Assembly (NCBI GenBank): GCA_000827495.1 | Contig: KN817576.1 | Coordinates: 125,342 to 189,341, forward strand | Direction: 5' to 3' | Origin: Hypholoma sublateritium FD-334 SS-4 | Lineage: Eukaryota; Basidiomycota; Agaricomycetes; Agaricales; Strophariaceae | DNA: 64,000 nt | Part shown: piece after piece, positions 11,089-20,905 of the stretch | How positions within the stretch are numbered: the stretch's first letter is position 1 | Layout of the letters: each line of letters opens with the position of its first letter | The notes under the pieces: model-generated | The model's input: the letters and a program-made list of their open reading frames with translations, nothing else | Told to the model about the DNA's origin: nothing | Databases searched by the model: none | Program-made: the position numbers and the translations under genes

Positions 11089-11688
11089 ATGTTCATATTT
11101 CAAAGGTAAGCCTTATTCTCTTACCTAGTAACAAAACAACTACCGATCCAAGTCGTCCTGATCAGGCTAATATTCGGAATCGCTTTCTCCGTCCTATTCC
11201 TCCTGCAATATACCTCGGCCAACGCGGAGGGATCAACCCAATGCTCAGACCCCCCGCGCGGACAATGCACGTTCTACGCCGACTGCCTTGAGTCGCGTTA
11301 CCACTGCGGCCCCACCGGCTACCCGCTCAGCTACGGCCAGGTCTACTGCGCCAAGTTCGCCGCCGCCGAGTCGACGCTGTCCGCCCCCGGGCAGACGTGG
11401 ATGCTCGACACGATGGCGTGCCTGCAGCAGACGCTCGTCCCAGAGGCGACGGGCGCGCGCGGGGCGGCGCAGACGTGTGCGGCGCTGCGCGAGAAGGCGT
11501 TCGACTCGCACGCGGCGTGCTATGTCGACAGCGGGCTCTGCGCGCTGGGCGTCGGCGAGTGGGCGAAGATAGTGCGGATAATCGGGGTGAAGACGCTGGT
11601 TGGAAGCTGGAGCGCGGTGGGGGAGACGACGCGGGCGGCTGCGGGGTGTCTGGGACAGTACTCGCGATGGCTTCGTTATTACTTTTAG
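11089..11688 (+). CDS. Small secreted cysteine-rich protein (fungal stanniocalcin-like family, tentative)
   Basis: Two exons, 11089-11105 and 11166-11688, joined by a 60-bp GT-AG intron that restores a clean signal peptide (MFIFQR then LIFGIAFSVLFLLQY, ending near TSANA). This gives 179 residues. The mature part carries regularly spaced cysteines in the order CSDPPRGQC, CTFYADCLE, HCGPTGYPLSYGQVYC, MACLQ, CAALREKAF, ACYVDSGLC and a late GC. The YADCLE...CGPTGYPL...YCAKF and AFDSHAACYVDSGLC blocks recall fungal secreted proteins annotated as stanniocalcin-like, but I cannot verify that by search. Likely extracellular and disulfide-rich; function unknown. The first exon is only 17 nt, so the start depends on the intron being real. 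Confidence 0.7.
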
Positions 11689-11999
11689 TCTTCGAAGCAC
11701 GGCGGATGGACCATCTAGACTTTGTGATATTCCTGGGGACTAGCTTGTAGCCGCGCACTGGTATTTATCGGTATCTGCTTACTAGGGGAGTCTGCCCGAA
11801 GTCTGCCATGAATTTACTTAAATTCAAACGTGAACTACCGACGTTGCTATATATTCGGGGATTAATCGCATTCACGGGTGCGCCCATTTATTCAAGTCGA
11901 TAATGGCGTCCGCACCAAGTCTACCGACCCATTCTTGATTTGCGACGCCTATGGAACGGATTAGGCGCCGAGGCGGCCGCCAACGCGCCCGAGAATATC
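11689..11999. other. Intergenic
   Basis: 3' flank of the secreted protein gene up to the first tRNA gene; no gene or repeat recognised. Confidence 0.4.
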
Positions 12000-12073
12000 G
12001 GCCGACTAGCTCAGCTGGTTAGAGCGTCGTGCTAATAACGCGAAGGTCTTGGGTTCGATCCCCACGTTGGCCA
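12000..12073 (+). tRNA. tRNA-Ile (anticodon AAU), copy 1
   Basis: Folds as a complete cloverleaf: acceptor GGCCGAC with GUUGGCC plus discriminator A, D-arm AGCUCAGCUGGUUAGAGC, anticodon stem UCGUG/CGCGA around CUAAUAA (anticodon AAU, read as IAU after deamination), and T-arm with GGUUCGAUCC. There is no intron. A run of eight T (12082-12089) downstream is a good RNA polymerase III terminator. Internal A box (TAGCTCAGCTGG) and B box (GGTTCGATCC) are intact. Confidence 0.97.
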
Positions 12074-12952
12074 ACGACATGTTTTTTTTGGCCAATTCTG
12101 CACATGTCGTCGTCTTCGAAGTGCGAAGTTCAAAAAAGAATCAAAAATCCATTATCCAATTCCAAGTTCCAACTTCTACTATATATAAACAGTATGATAT
12201 ACACTATTAACCGTGTCCATATATTCTCACTTTCAGCTGCATACAAATATATTATCCCCCAGAACGTACATGTCAATGGCGAATGCATTTTCTCCGTGCG
12301 GCGTTTTCCCATCGACTATACTGAACAGCGCGACGCGGACAGTTCCAGAGATCGCCGGCGCTTGATTGATCTGCTCAGTATGGCGGTCGAAAATTCCACG
12401 CATCTCGCGCAGTGTAAGAGTTTGCGAGCCGCCAGTGGTCGTGCTATCATGGCGAAAATCTGAGCAAAGCGGCGCGTCTGCCTGCTGCGGTGCTGTCGCA
12501 GTGGAGGGCCGCAGCTGACGGGTGGGTGGAGCGGGGACGCACCACGGCGCCGGCAGGGTCTCCCTTTGCCGTCCAGTAGACCACAGCTCCAAGCCTCCTC
12601 GGACGCGAGCGCGGTGCAAATCTAAAAGGTCTTGCATCTGACTGCATATTTAAATTCATCTAGCACGCAGGTCGGCACTGTGAACATAATCCACGGAGTG
12701 TCAGTACGGATTGCCGCATTTCTAGGCTGATACTTACGTCCGGTGTGTTCGTGCGCGCCGATGCCCAAATGACGGCGAGCACGCGTCGTCTGGAGTGAAT
12801 GCTGGGGATGAGAACATGATGCATAAGATCGACAAAAAATAACGCCGCGCCGCAGGCCTCTGCAGGCTTGCCCGGACCCCGCACCGCTAACTTTAAGTGG
12901 TGCGAAGTTCAAGCTCAAGCCCCTCTGACTCAGCGACGAGGCTCGCCGCCGG
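12074..12952. other. Intergenic between tRNA-Ile copy 1 and a MITE
   Basis: Contains a diverged relic of the neighbouring MITE (about 12181-12265), then GC-rich DNA. Minus-strand ORFs here (for example 12233-12637) show no domain or homologue I recognise. Confidence 0.4.
12181..12265 (-). repeat. Diverged partial copy of the MITE at 12953-13293
   Basis: ATATACACTATTAACCGTG and the following 60 bases resemble, in reverse orientation, the interior of the element at about 12965-13050 (ACACACTATTAACCGTAT and ATATTTTCACTTT in reverse complement). I judge identity near 70% by eye. Terminal repeats are not visible, so this is a relic. Confidence 0.45.
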
Positions 12953-13293
12953 TAAGGCTCCAACCATATTATATGTGTATGTGACAAAAAGTGAAAATAT
13001 ACAGATACGGTTAATAGTGTGTATTATACTGTATATATACAGTATACAGTAAAAATATACATTCATGATTGATTGGAGAAAGGGAGGTTCCACAAGGTAA
13101 GGCAGGTACTCAGTCCACCATTTGGAGGCGATATTCCAGGGATTGAGAGGTAATTTCAACAACTGTATATATCACTATATACCATATGTGTATGTGTATA
13201 TCCACATTTTGGGATTTCAGGCATACATATACATATACACATATGAAAAGAACCATATATATACAGTATACATATAATATGGTTGGAGCCTTA
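12953..13293. mobile_element. hAT-type MITE (341 bp) with perfect 8-bp GC-rich target-site duplication
   Basis: The terminal inverted repeats TAAGGCTCCAACCATATTAT and its reverse complement are perfect over at least 24 bases. They are flanked by GCCGCCGG on both sides (12945-12952 and 13294-13301). The interior is AT-rich, with TATATACA-type tracts and no coding capacity. An 8-bp duplication and a TAAGG terminus fit the hAT superfamily. It lies 82 bp from the 3' end of tRNA-Ile copy 2. Confidence 0.88.
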
Positions 13294-13375
13294 GCCGCCG
13301 GGGCCCGGTGTATGAATCTGAAATCATGATCATTTTTGATTGGGGAAGGAAAAAAGTTCTACGATATCGTGGACA

Positions 13376-13449
13376 TGGCCAACGTGGGGATCGAACCCAA
13401 GACCTTCGCGTTATTAGCACGACGCTCTAACCAGCTGAGCTAGTCGGCC
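13376..13449 (-). tRNA. tRNA-Ile (anticodon AAU), copy 2
   Basis: Reverse complement is base-for-base identical to copy 1 (acceptor GGCCGAC, anticodon stem UCGUG/CGCGA, anticodon AAU). A T6 run follows about 20 nt downstream on the minus strand. Its 5' end is about 110 bp from the first possible start codon of the divergently oriented J-domain gene. Confidence 0.97.
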
Positions 13450-13557
13450 TGTACGGTTCCGTGCGCGGCGCGGGGCCTCGCCGGCCGACGCCCGAGCAGG
13501 TGGGTGTAGCGCGGGAGTGTCTCGACTTGAGCTTGATCTGCATCCACCACCACCACC

Positions 13558-14776
13558 ATGCCCCCCGCCCCCCGCCCCTCCGCACGCTGTGCGTGGCACC
13601 CCACCACAATGCACATCCGACACACAACGCACGCCGCGCGCCCCGCGCGCGAGCTCGAGCGCGCGCGCTACCCGTTCCCCGCACACGCGGACCCGACGCC
13701 GCGCGAGATCTTCCACCTGCCGCCGGGCGCGTCGCAGGCGCAGGTCAGGGAGCGATGTGCGTCGTTTATCTCCTCCCTTTTTCCCATCCCCGCTCCTTGC
13801 CCCTCCCTTTCCCTTCCCTTTCCCTGCCCCTTTCTCCATCCCTCCCTTCCCTGCCCTTCACCCTCCCTTCCGCCCCTTTCCCTCCCCCTTCGCCATAACC
13901 CCCTCCTTTTCCAATCTCCACCCGCAATAGCCCCCATCGCTAACGCCCACACACAGACATCGCCCTCGTGCGCGCGCACCACCCCGACGCGCACCCCGAC
14001 GCGCCCGACATCGCGCACGCGCGCTTCCGCGCCGTGCAGGCGGCGTACGACGTCCTCGCGGGGCGCGCGCGCCCTCCAACGGGGCCGCGCGATGCGGACA
14101 TGGAGGCGGATGTGTATGTGCGGGAGCTCGCGAGGCGGCGGCGCGCGTGGGACGCGGCGCAGGCGCGGCGCGCTGGCGCGGGCGAAGGAACGGGCGGGGG
14201 AGAGGGCAGGAGGGGCTTCGCCGAGGGCTTTGGCCCGCGTGGCCCTCAGGCGGGGGACGCGGAGTGGCGCGAGGACGGGGCGCGCGAGCGCGCGGTGCTC
14301 GCGCTTGGGGTGGCGGTGCGTGCGCCTTCGTTCCTTCCTTCGCCCATACGCGTCTTGTGCGGTATAGCTGAATGGGCTGCGGCAATCGACAGCTGCTCCT
14401 CGCGGGGCTGTTCCCCAGTGCCCCTAGGGCGCTCCTCCGCGCGCTGTGGGACGCGCCCCCCTCCGCCGGTGCTGGAGAGCCTCCACGGACGGAGCCGCCG
14501 CGCTTCCTCCCGGACCTCGACAGGGGACACCGCGCCGCCGCCGCCGCGCTCGCGCAGGCGCGCGTCGAGCGCGCGGAGCTGGGACCTGAGCGGCGCGCGG
14601 GGGTGCGGCGGCGCGTGCGCGGGGGGGATGCGGGGGGAGGGCGAGAAGGGGTGGATGAGGTGGATGGGGGAGCAGGTGTGGATGCGCGGGGGGTGGCGGG
14701 GGAGGATGCGCGGGGGGTGGCGGCTCCTCCCGAGGAGGGGGGGTCGAGCGCACGGGAGCACGGGGTGGGGGGGTAG
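13558..14776 (+). CDS. J-domain (DnaJ-like) protein with C-terminal membrane segment
   Basis: Hsp40-type co-chaperone, probably membrane-anchored and possibly mitochondrial. Three exons: 13558-13756, 13957-14315 and 14393-14776. The first intron is an unusual pyrimidine-rich 200 bp; the second is 77 bp. The N-terminus is basic, then YPFP, then PREIFHLPPGASQAQVRERY, helix II and the HPD motif (VRAHHPDAHPD). ARFRAVQAAYDVLAGR is J-domain helix III. After a charged, Gly-rich linker, exon 3 begins a hydrophobic run (LALGVALLLAGLF) that the 14393 acceptor creates in frame. A charged Ala/Arg-rich coiled-coil-like tail follows. With the start at 13558 it is 313 residues; ATG 13609 (also in good context) would give 296. 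The GC-rich sequence makes long shadow ORFs on the other strand. Confidence 0.8.
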
Positions 14777-15956
14777 GTCGCGGCGTCGCTCGTCGTCGAC
14801 AGCCCCTCACCGGCACCGCCAGGCTGCTCGTCCCGCGCCTCCGCGCCTCGCTGAGCTGCGCGACGCACGCTGGTGCATATTCCTGCATTCTACATCCCGG
14901 CGCAGCGGCGCGCGCGACGCGGAAGTCGGAGGTCGGGGCCCGGCATTGGTCGTCAGGTTTCAAATTCAACCGCCCGGCGGCAGATGCGCGCGTGCCAGTA
15001 GCATGTATGTAGGAATGCTGCAGTATGCAGGCCACGCTGGCCGTCCGGCGCTTGTCATATGTATGTATGATGTATGTAGCCGCCTTGCCCGGTACTGCGT
15101 TTCCGCGGAACAAATACACAGCAGTTGAACGTTGAACTTTAGTTGAACTCTGAAGATGACAGTCGACCTGAAGTCTTGATTAAAACGCACTCTTCGTGAG
15201 TCAGTGACACGTCTTGCTGCTGCGTAATGAGTACGTCCGGTACTGATGCCGGGAAGGGTAAGTAGGGCGGAACGGCATTGTCGTCGTTATTACTTTAGCC
15301 TGCGCCGGGGACGTAAATTTTACATACGTGTTGGTATGCGGTTGTCATCGCTCTGCGGGCGTTGCACCACGACTGGAAAATAAAGCCTGGCTCTGGGTGT
15401 TCAATGACCATGACGGTTAATTTCGTCGGCGCAGCGCAGGCTGTACGGATCTCGCATGCGGAAGAGGCGCTTGATCGCCGACGCGCAGATATGACGTAAG
15501 AGGGCGGCGACGAACAGTGACTGGTACCGCACAGAGTCTGATACCTCGTGAATACTTATTATGCGCAGATGGTCGCCGCCGCTGCATTCTGATAGATGGC
15601 GGGTGCCCACATGCATGCATGCATGTCTTTTGTTCATCGCGCAAGGCGTGTTGAATCTTTTGATGCGGGATGCGTGGCCGAAAAAGGCAAGTTGAACGAC
15701 GCGGCGCGCGATCGAGGCGCAGTTCTGACGCAGGGCACAGGCCTACGCCCGATTCTCCGAGGACGTATCTGGCAGGCGGCGCTGCGGGCAACGGCGCACG
15801 AGGGTTCATGATTCGTGGCGGGAGGGAAGTGCGGGGGCGGCGCGACGGCGCCAAGGCGCGGTTGTTGCCATGCGCAACGGCAAAACGCGGCGGCGATCGT
15901 GCACGATAAATAGCACGCAGCGTCGCTTGCGCACTCCCCCCACCAACCAACCACTC
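14777..15956. other. Intergenic (about 1.2 kb)
   Basis: No gene recognised. The long minus-strand ORF covering 15417-16745 is a shadow of GC-rich codons of the next gene. GATAAATA at about 15905 is a possible TATA-like element about 50 bp before the next start codon. Confidence 0.4.
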
Positions 15957-16670
15957 ATGGCCACCGCGTACTCGCCGTTCTTCTCCTCGGGCCTGCTCGC
16001 GTCCTACGGGCCCCACACGCGCCGCCGCCGCGGCACCGTCAGCTCCGACGCCTCCATCGACTCCGACTCGTCCGCCCCCATGGACGTCGACGCCCCCGCC
16101 AACGACGACGACGGCAGCGCCACGCCCACGCCGAGGACGACGCCGGTCCCCGCGGACCACACCCGCCCGCGCCTGCGCCGCCGCCGCTCGAGCCTCACGC
16201 AGGCCGCGTCCCCGCTCGCCGCCCTCCGCGCGCCCGCCGCACGCGCAGGCCACGCGCTGCACGCCGCCCGCGCGCGCGCGGGGAGCCTCAGCCTCGGGGG
16301 CGACCCCGCCCCCGCCCTCCGCGCGCGCAGCGGCAGCTGCTCGGCCCCCCCGGCGCCCGCCACCCGGTGCGTCCCGCCGTGCGCGCCCCCGTGCGCCGCG
16401 TGTGCCTCCCCCCGCGCGCGCCGCCCCGTGCGCCGGGGCGCGACCGCCCCCGTGCCCGCCCCGCGCGCGCCGCCGCCGACGGCACCGCTCCCTGCGCTGC
16501 CGCTCACGCCGACGGGGCTGCGCCCTGCCAAGGTCAACTTCGCTCCTCCGGCGCCAGCGGGGGGCGAGGCGCCGAAGCCCGCGACGTCCGCGCGCGCAAG
16601 GGGGCTCTCGGTGTCGGGGAGCACGCTGGGCGGGGAGGCGCACCGCATTGACGAGATGAAGGAGAACTGA
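15957..16670 (+). CDS. Low-complexity Ser/Arg/Pro/Ala-rich protein, probably conserved in basidiomycetes
   Basis: Single exon of 237 codons, ATG at 15957 after a CCACTC context. The protein starts MATAYSPFFSSGLLASYGP, continues with RRRRGTVSSDASIDSDS and an acidic patch, then RPRLRRRRSSLTQAASPL. The middle is Ala/Pro/Arg-rich, and the end is GLSVSGSTLGGEAHRIDEMKEN. RRxSS motifs and short Ser clusters look like kinase sites. The N-terminal and RRRRSSLTQAASPL motifs recall uncharacterised proteins of other mushroom genomes. No domain recognised. Strong third-position GC supports coding. Confidence 0.65.
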   Translation: MATAYSPFFSSGLLASYGPHTRRRRGTVSSDASIDSDSSAPMDVDAPANDDDGSATPTPRTTPVPADHTRPRLRRRRSSLTQAASPLAALRAPAARAGHALHAARARAGSLSLGGDPAPALRARSGSCSAPPAPATRCVPPCAPPCAACASPRARRPVRRGATAPVPAPRAPPPTAPLPALPLTPTGLRPAKVNFAPPAPAGGEAPKPATSARARGLSVSGSTLGGEAHRIDEMKEN

Positions 16671-17459
16671 GGTGCGCGTGCTCCCCTTTGTGCCCCCGTA
16701 CGCTGCTGACATCCCTGCTCGCAGTGTCTGCACACGTACCCGCAAGCCGCATACCCCGATATCCCCGCCAGTAATGCCATATCCGCCTGATTAATATCCT
16801 CGATTTATCCTACCGCACCGTTTTGTCCCCAACGCATCGCACCGCACCGCACACCCTACACCCTAATCGCCTAACTTATTCTCCCCTCCCACGTCCACCT
16901 ATGTCCCCCATGTCCCTATGTCCCGCACGCATGTCTCCATGTCCTCTGCACGCATGTCCCGCACGACCGCCCACGCCTCAAACTATACATACCGTTATAA
17001 TATCCCCAGCGCAGGCGCCTGCTAAAATTAATATGAATATATCCCCTCCGTTATATGACGATCGCGTGTGCTCGTCCCCAAAGTATGCATCGCCCCTAAC
17101 AGCTGCTTGCCCTCGGCCCTGGCGCGCAGGCCAAGACCTCAGCGAGCGTCCAGCGTACCTGGCGCGTCACCAGCGTCCAGACGGCAATGAAGAAATCCGC
17201 AGAGCTTCAATAAAATCTACGTCAGAAAATATTCTGTAAACAAACTAATACACACTTACTCACAAAATGGACGTCATTTACTCCCAGTGGCTGCACAGTA
17301 GAGATATCCAGTCCACACTGCACCAGCACAGCGCTGGAAGATAACTGGACACTGGACACTGGACAGTCACCAGTGGCACTGGACTCTGGAGTCTCGAAGT
17401 GAACTCGGCACCGGCGAGCAGGTGCACAAAAAAGCACAAAAAATCAGTAATTGCGCCAG
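16671..17459. other. Intergenic, pyrimidine-rich 3' flank
   Basis: C/T-rich with repeated CATGTCCC-like words around 16900-16960; no gene recognised up to the tRNA. Confidence 0.4.
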
Positions 17460-17533
17460 TGGCCAACGTGGGGATCGAACCCAAGACCTTCGAGTTATTA
17501 GCTCGACGCTCTAACCAGCTGAGCTAGTCGGCC
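17460..17533 (-). tRNA. tRNA-Ile (anticodon AAU), copy 3, variant anticodon stem
   Basis: Same cloverleaf as the other copies except that the anticodon stem is UCGAG/CUCGA instead of UCGUG/CGCGA. The U30:G40 wobble pair is thus replaced by A30:U40 through two matched changes. The anticodon loop CUAAUAA is unchanged. A T6 run follows on the minus strand. No intron. Confidence 0.97.
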
Positions 17534-18343
17534 TGTGTGCACCTCGCCGCGCGCGTGCGTCCTGGCGCTCAGCATGTCTGGCATTGTCGACGCCGTCCCA
17601 TCAGACTGGCGGGCCATCAAGGTGCGTATGATACAGGCTCCAGATGCGCGTGGCGTAAGTACTTTCATCTGTGCAGGGTCTCACAGCTGTGAGAATGGCG
17701 CGCGGACGGTGATGCGCCGAATATTTAGGCGCCCAAGGAAGGAAGGTACGGTGCGGCAGGGTTCGGCACGGTCGGGTGCCGCGGCGCGCCACGGTTGGTC
17801 AGCGTGTCCAGCTTTCATTCGCACTTCGACCCCACTTGACATCATCCCACACAGTCTCTACCGACAGAACCGCACTCCGGGTGGATGACGATAGTTCACT
17901 TGGATGGCGGGGTGCTGCCGCCGGTCTCATATCCCCCGAGTTGGGAAAACCCGCCATGGAGAACGGGTTGGAGTTGGGTTGGAGCATCTGAGTCTTTTTG
18001 GGAAGGCACGCACCGACACTGTTTCAGCCTGTCTAGACCTGCTCTGGCAAATGATATCCACTAGTGAGTGTACATTGTATCCTTCGACACTCAAGAACGA
18101 GGTAAAAGACGCGTCTAACAGATAGGCTCTATGTCGGTTTTCTTAGAAATGGCCATACTCTACGCTAGACACGCGCAGCACGTTCGATTCCGCCGTCTGC
18201 CAAGTGCTTACTTATCGTCTGAACTTTGAGCATCTACTGCCAAGTAGCAAGGTCAAACATACCCCGATTCACCTCGTCCCTTTAAGAGCTGCATTTTGGA
18301 TGACAGACATCTTCTTTTTTTCCCCACTTCGTCTTTCGCCACA
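17534..18343. other. Intergenic, possible but unproven short ORFs
   Basis: A short frame starts at ATG 17574 (MSGIVDAVPSDWRAIK), followed by a possible GTGCGT donor. No domain is recognisable and I cannot build a convincing gene. Confidence 0.3.
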
Positions 18344-19995
18344 ATGCGACCGAGCACCACCCTCTCACTCTCCTGCATTCTCCCGCTTCTCCTAGGGCCT
18401 GTCCAGGCGCAGGAACCGGGCCAGCGCTGGGGCTCCTCCAATTCCTCAGGCTACATATCGAAATACGCCACTGCGCTGCGCTCGGCGGGCCTCAACGGCT
18501 TCGCCGACACCCTGACGAAAATCAACGGCACGGCGCCGGCGACGGCGCTCTTCTCGCAGCTCGCGAGCGGGCGCAACTTCACGGTCTTCGCGCCGGACGA
18601 CGCCGCGAGTACGTCGCCCCTCGCGCTCTTCCCCCCCGCGCGCGTGTGTGTGTGCTGACTCGGTATATGCAGTCCGGCGGATCCCCGCTGCGGTGTCGCA
18701 GAACAGGACTTTGCTCGCGGAGTACATCTCGTACCACTTCGTCGACGGCGACTTCACGAACCGGTCGGACACGACCTCCTCTGGGGGGCGCGGCCCGGGC
18801 GCCTCGCAGACGGAGACGGCCACTGCCGCGCAGGCCACCGCTGCGCTCCTCGGGCGTCGCGTTGTACTACGAGACGAAGACTGGTGCGGCGGCGGCGGCG
18901 GCGGGTCGAACAACTCCTCTGGCCCGGCCCCGAATCCACCGCCGTTCGCGGGCATCTGGCCCAACGTCACCCTTGGCCGCACGCTGCTCAACGCGTCCGC
19001 GCTCGTCGCGCTCGGGGCGCACAAGAGCCAGGTCCTCGCGTGGACGCGCGTATCGCCCGACGGGAACATCACCATTCTGAACCAGGCGTACGTCCCCTCG
19101 CGCCCGCAGCGGCGGCGGCGCACAGCACGCTGACTATATCCGCCTGCGCAGCGCGGACACTACGGTCGGCAACGCCACGCGGTGGCGCAACCTCTCCATC
19201 AACCCGATCAACAACACGCTCATCCCCCCAGGCAACCTGACGACGGCGCTCACCGCGATAAAGGCGAGCGCGCTGCAGGGCGTGCTCGGCGGGGTGCAGA
19301 TCCCCAGCGCACGCGGCGTGAACACGCCCGCGGTCCTGGCGCTCCAGCGCGCGCGGGGCATCACGGTTTTCGTGCCCGCGAACGACGCCTTCACCGACGC
19401 GGTGAACGGCTCGCTGCAGGGCCTGCAGGGCAACGCGAGCGCGCTCACCGCGCTCGTGCAGAACCACGTGCGTCGTCCGCAGCGCGCGTCCGCTCCTCCT
19501 GCTCACCGCACGCGCGCATTTAGTACATCAACGGCACGACGCTGTACTCGACGCAGCTCGCTGACAACACGACGGCCGTGTCCGCCGCGGGCGAGCCGCT
19601 GCACTTCGTCACGAACGCGACGGGCACCTTCGTCGCCGGCGCGAACAGCACGACGGCGCGCGTCGTGCACCCGGACGTGCTGCTCGACAACGGCGTCGCG
19701 CATATCATCGACCAAGTGCTCTTCGCCGCCGAGAGCGACCCCGCGCAGGCCGCGTCCGCGTGAGTCCCCCCCCCCTTCTGTCCGCTGCTGCGTTGCGTTG
19801 CGTGAGCTGACCACGCGCAGGTATGAGTCGGCGACGTCCGCCGCTGCGGCGTACAGCACGACCGAGACCGGACCCATTGGCGTTGGCCCGGGCGGCGCGC
19901 GGCCGACGCCGCTGACGTCCACCGAGCCCGGCGGCGGCGGCGGTGGTGGTGGCGGCGGCATGACCACGGTGACGGTGCAGCCCAGTTACCGTTAA
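18344..19995 (+). CDS. Secreted fasciclin (FAS1) domain protein, two FAS1 domains
   Basis: Extracellular adhesion-type protein. Five exons: 18344-18608, 18673-19087, 19152-19467, 19524-19759 and 19821-19995, giving 468 residues in a continuous frame. A signal peptide (MRPSTTLSLSCILPLLLGPVQA) is followed by FAS1-1 (FTVFAPDDAA; LLAEYISYHFV) and FAS1-2 (ITVFVPANDAFTD; ALTALVQNHYINGTTLYS; ending ARVVHPDVLLDNGVAHIIDQVLF). The C-terminus is Thr/Ser/Gly-rich with a run of nine glycines and no obvious GPI signal. FAS1-1 has an insert of about 60 residues (near RSDTTSSGG...PNPPPFAG) compared with typical members, which might hide an unrecognised intron. Several N-glycosylation sequons are present. Confidence 0.85.
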
Positions 19996-20580
19996 AGGGC
20001 CGCCTGTGCGGTGGGCGGTGCGCCCCGATCGAACGAGATCCGCTCGCGCTTGCAGCTCTGTATATTGAAAAATATCTACCTGGATCTTGATGTAATTATA
20101 TTCGCTTTTGAACTGCTCTGTTGTCTTGTCCTCGTCCGCCTTTGGCGGGCTGTCTTTCACAGACGGAGACTTGAAAATTCGCGTTAACTTGCTCCGTCGC
20201 ATCAACAAATATCCCATCCGACGTCTAGTGTTTCGACCACGATACATCCGGGAAGGGAATGATGCAATTGTATTTACAGTTGAAGGGAGGAAATGCAGCA
20301 TCGAGATACATAGGTAGGAGGTAGCGGTGCTACTGTACAAAGTAACCTGTCGTCATTCAACAGTCTAACCTGTGGTGGACCTCCAGTGGGGGTGTCAGGC
20401 GCACGGCGTACTTCCAGAAGGTACCACTGTAGTCTGCCGTCGCAGAGTGCGCCGCCAGCCGGTTATCCTAGCGCATGCCGCGTAGAAACGCAACAAGCGC
20501 GCTTCATGTGAGCAAGTATGGCGGTTTCATGAGTGTAGAGGATGCATCCCGTGGCAACAAAGTGCAAAATATCTGACACC
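19996..20580. other. Intergenic
   Basis: 3' flank of the fasciclin gene and 5' flank of tRNA-Ile copy 4. No gene recognised. Confidence 0.4.
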
Positions 20581-20654
20581 GGCCGACTAGCTCAGCTGGT
20601 TAGAGCGTCGTGCTAATAACGCGAAGGTCTTGGGTTCGATCCCCACGTTGGCCA
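20581..20654 (+). tRNA. tRNA-Ile (anticodon AAU), copy 4
   Basis: Identical in sequence to copies 1 and 2 (acceptor GGCCGAC/GUUGGCC, anticodon AAU, no intron). A run of six T at about 20679-20684 can act as the pol III terminator. Confidence 0.97.
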
Positions 20655-20905
20655 CTTGATCTAAATAGTCTTCAAATTTTTTGTACTTATTTCATATTGT
20701 ATTTTGGAAAAACGGGAAGGAACTGGTTACTGAGCAGTGAGTATCATCGATGATCGAATGACAATTGACATTGGCCGGTGGCCGTCCTCTACTCATATGA
20801 GGACAATTTCGCGTCCGCCGCTTCCTCTTTAGAAAGACCTGGTTGCGAGGCTATATCATTCATACATTACTCAATACTGGTCATCACTTACACCCAACAC
20901 GCACC

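Noticed and set aside
12233..12987. Possible two-exon minus-strand gene with a good GTAAGT donor near 12737
   Set aside because: No in-frame ATG with coding character, no domain, and its 5' end runs into the MITE.
13858..14868. 336-codon minus-strand ORF over the J-domain gene
   Set aside because: Low-complexity Pro/Ala/Arg shadow; the plus strand shows a real J-domain with HPD.
15417..16745. 442-codon minus-strand ORF
   Set aside because: Arg/Ala/Gly-rich shadow of the GC-rich plus-strand gene at 15957-16670; no domain, and third-position bias favours the plus strand.
17574..17888. Possible small gene starting MSGIVDAVPSDWRAIK
   Set aside because: Too short, no homology I can name, and no convincing downstream exon.
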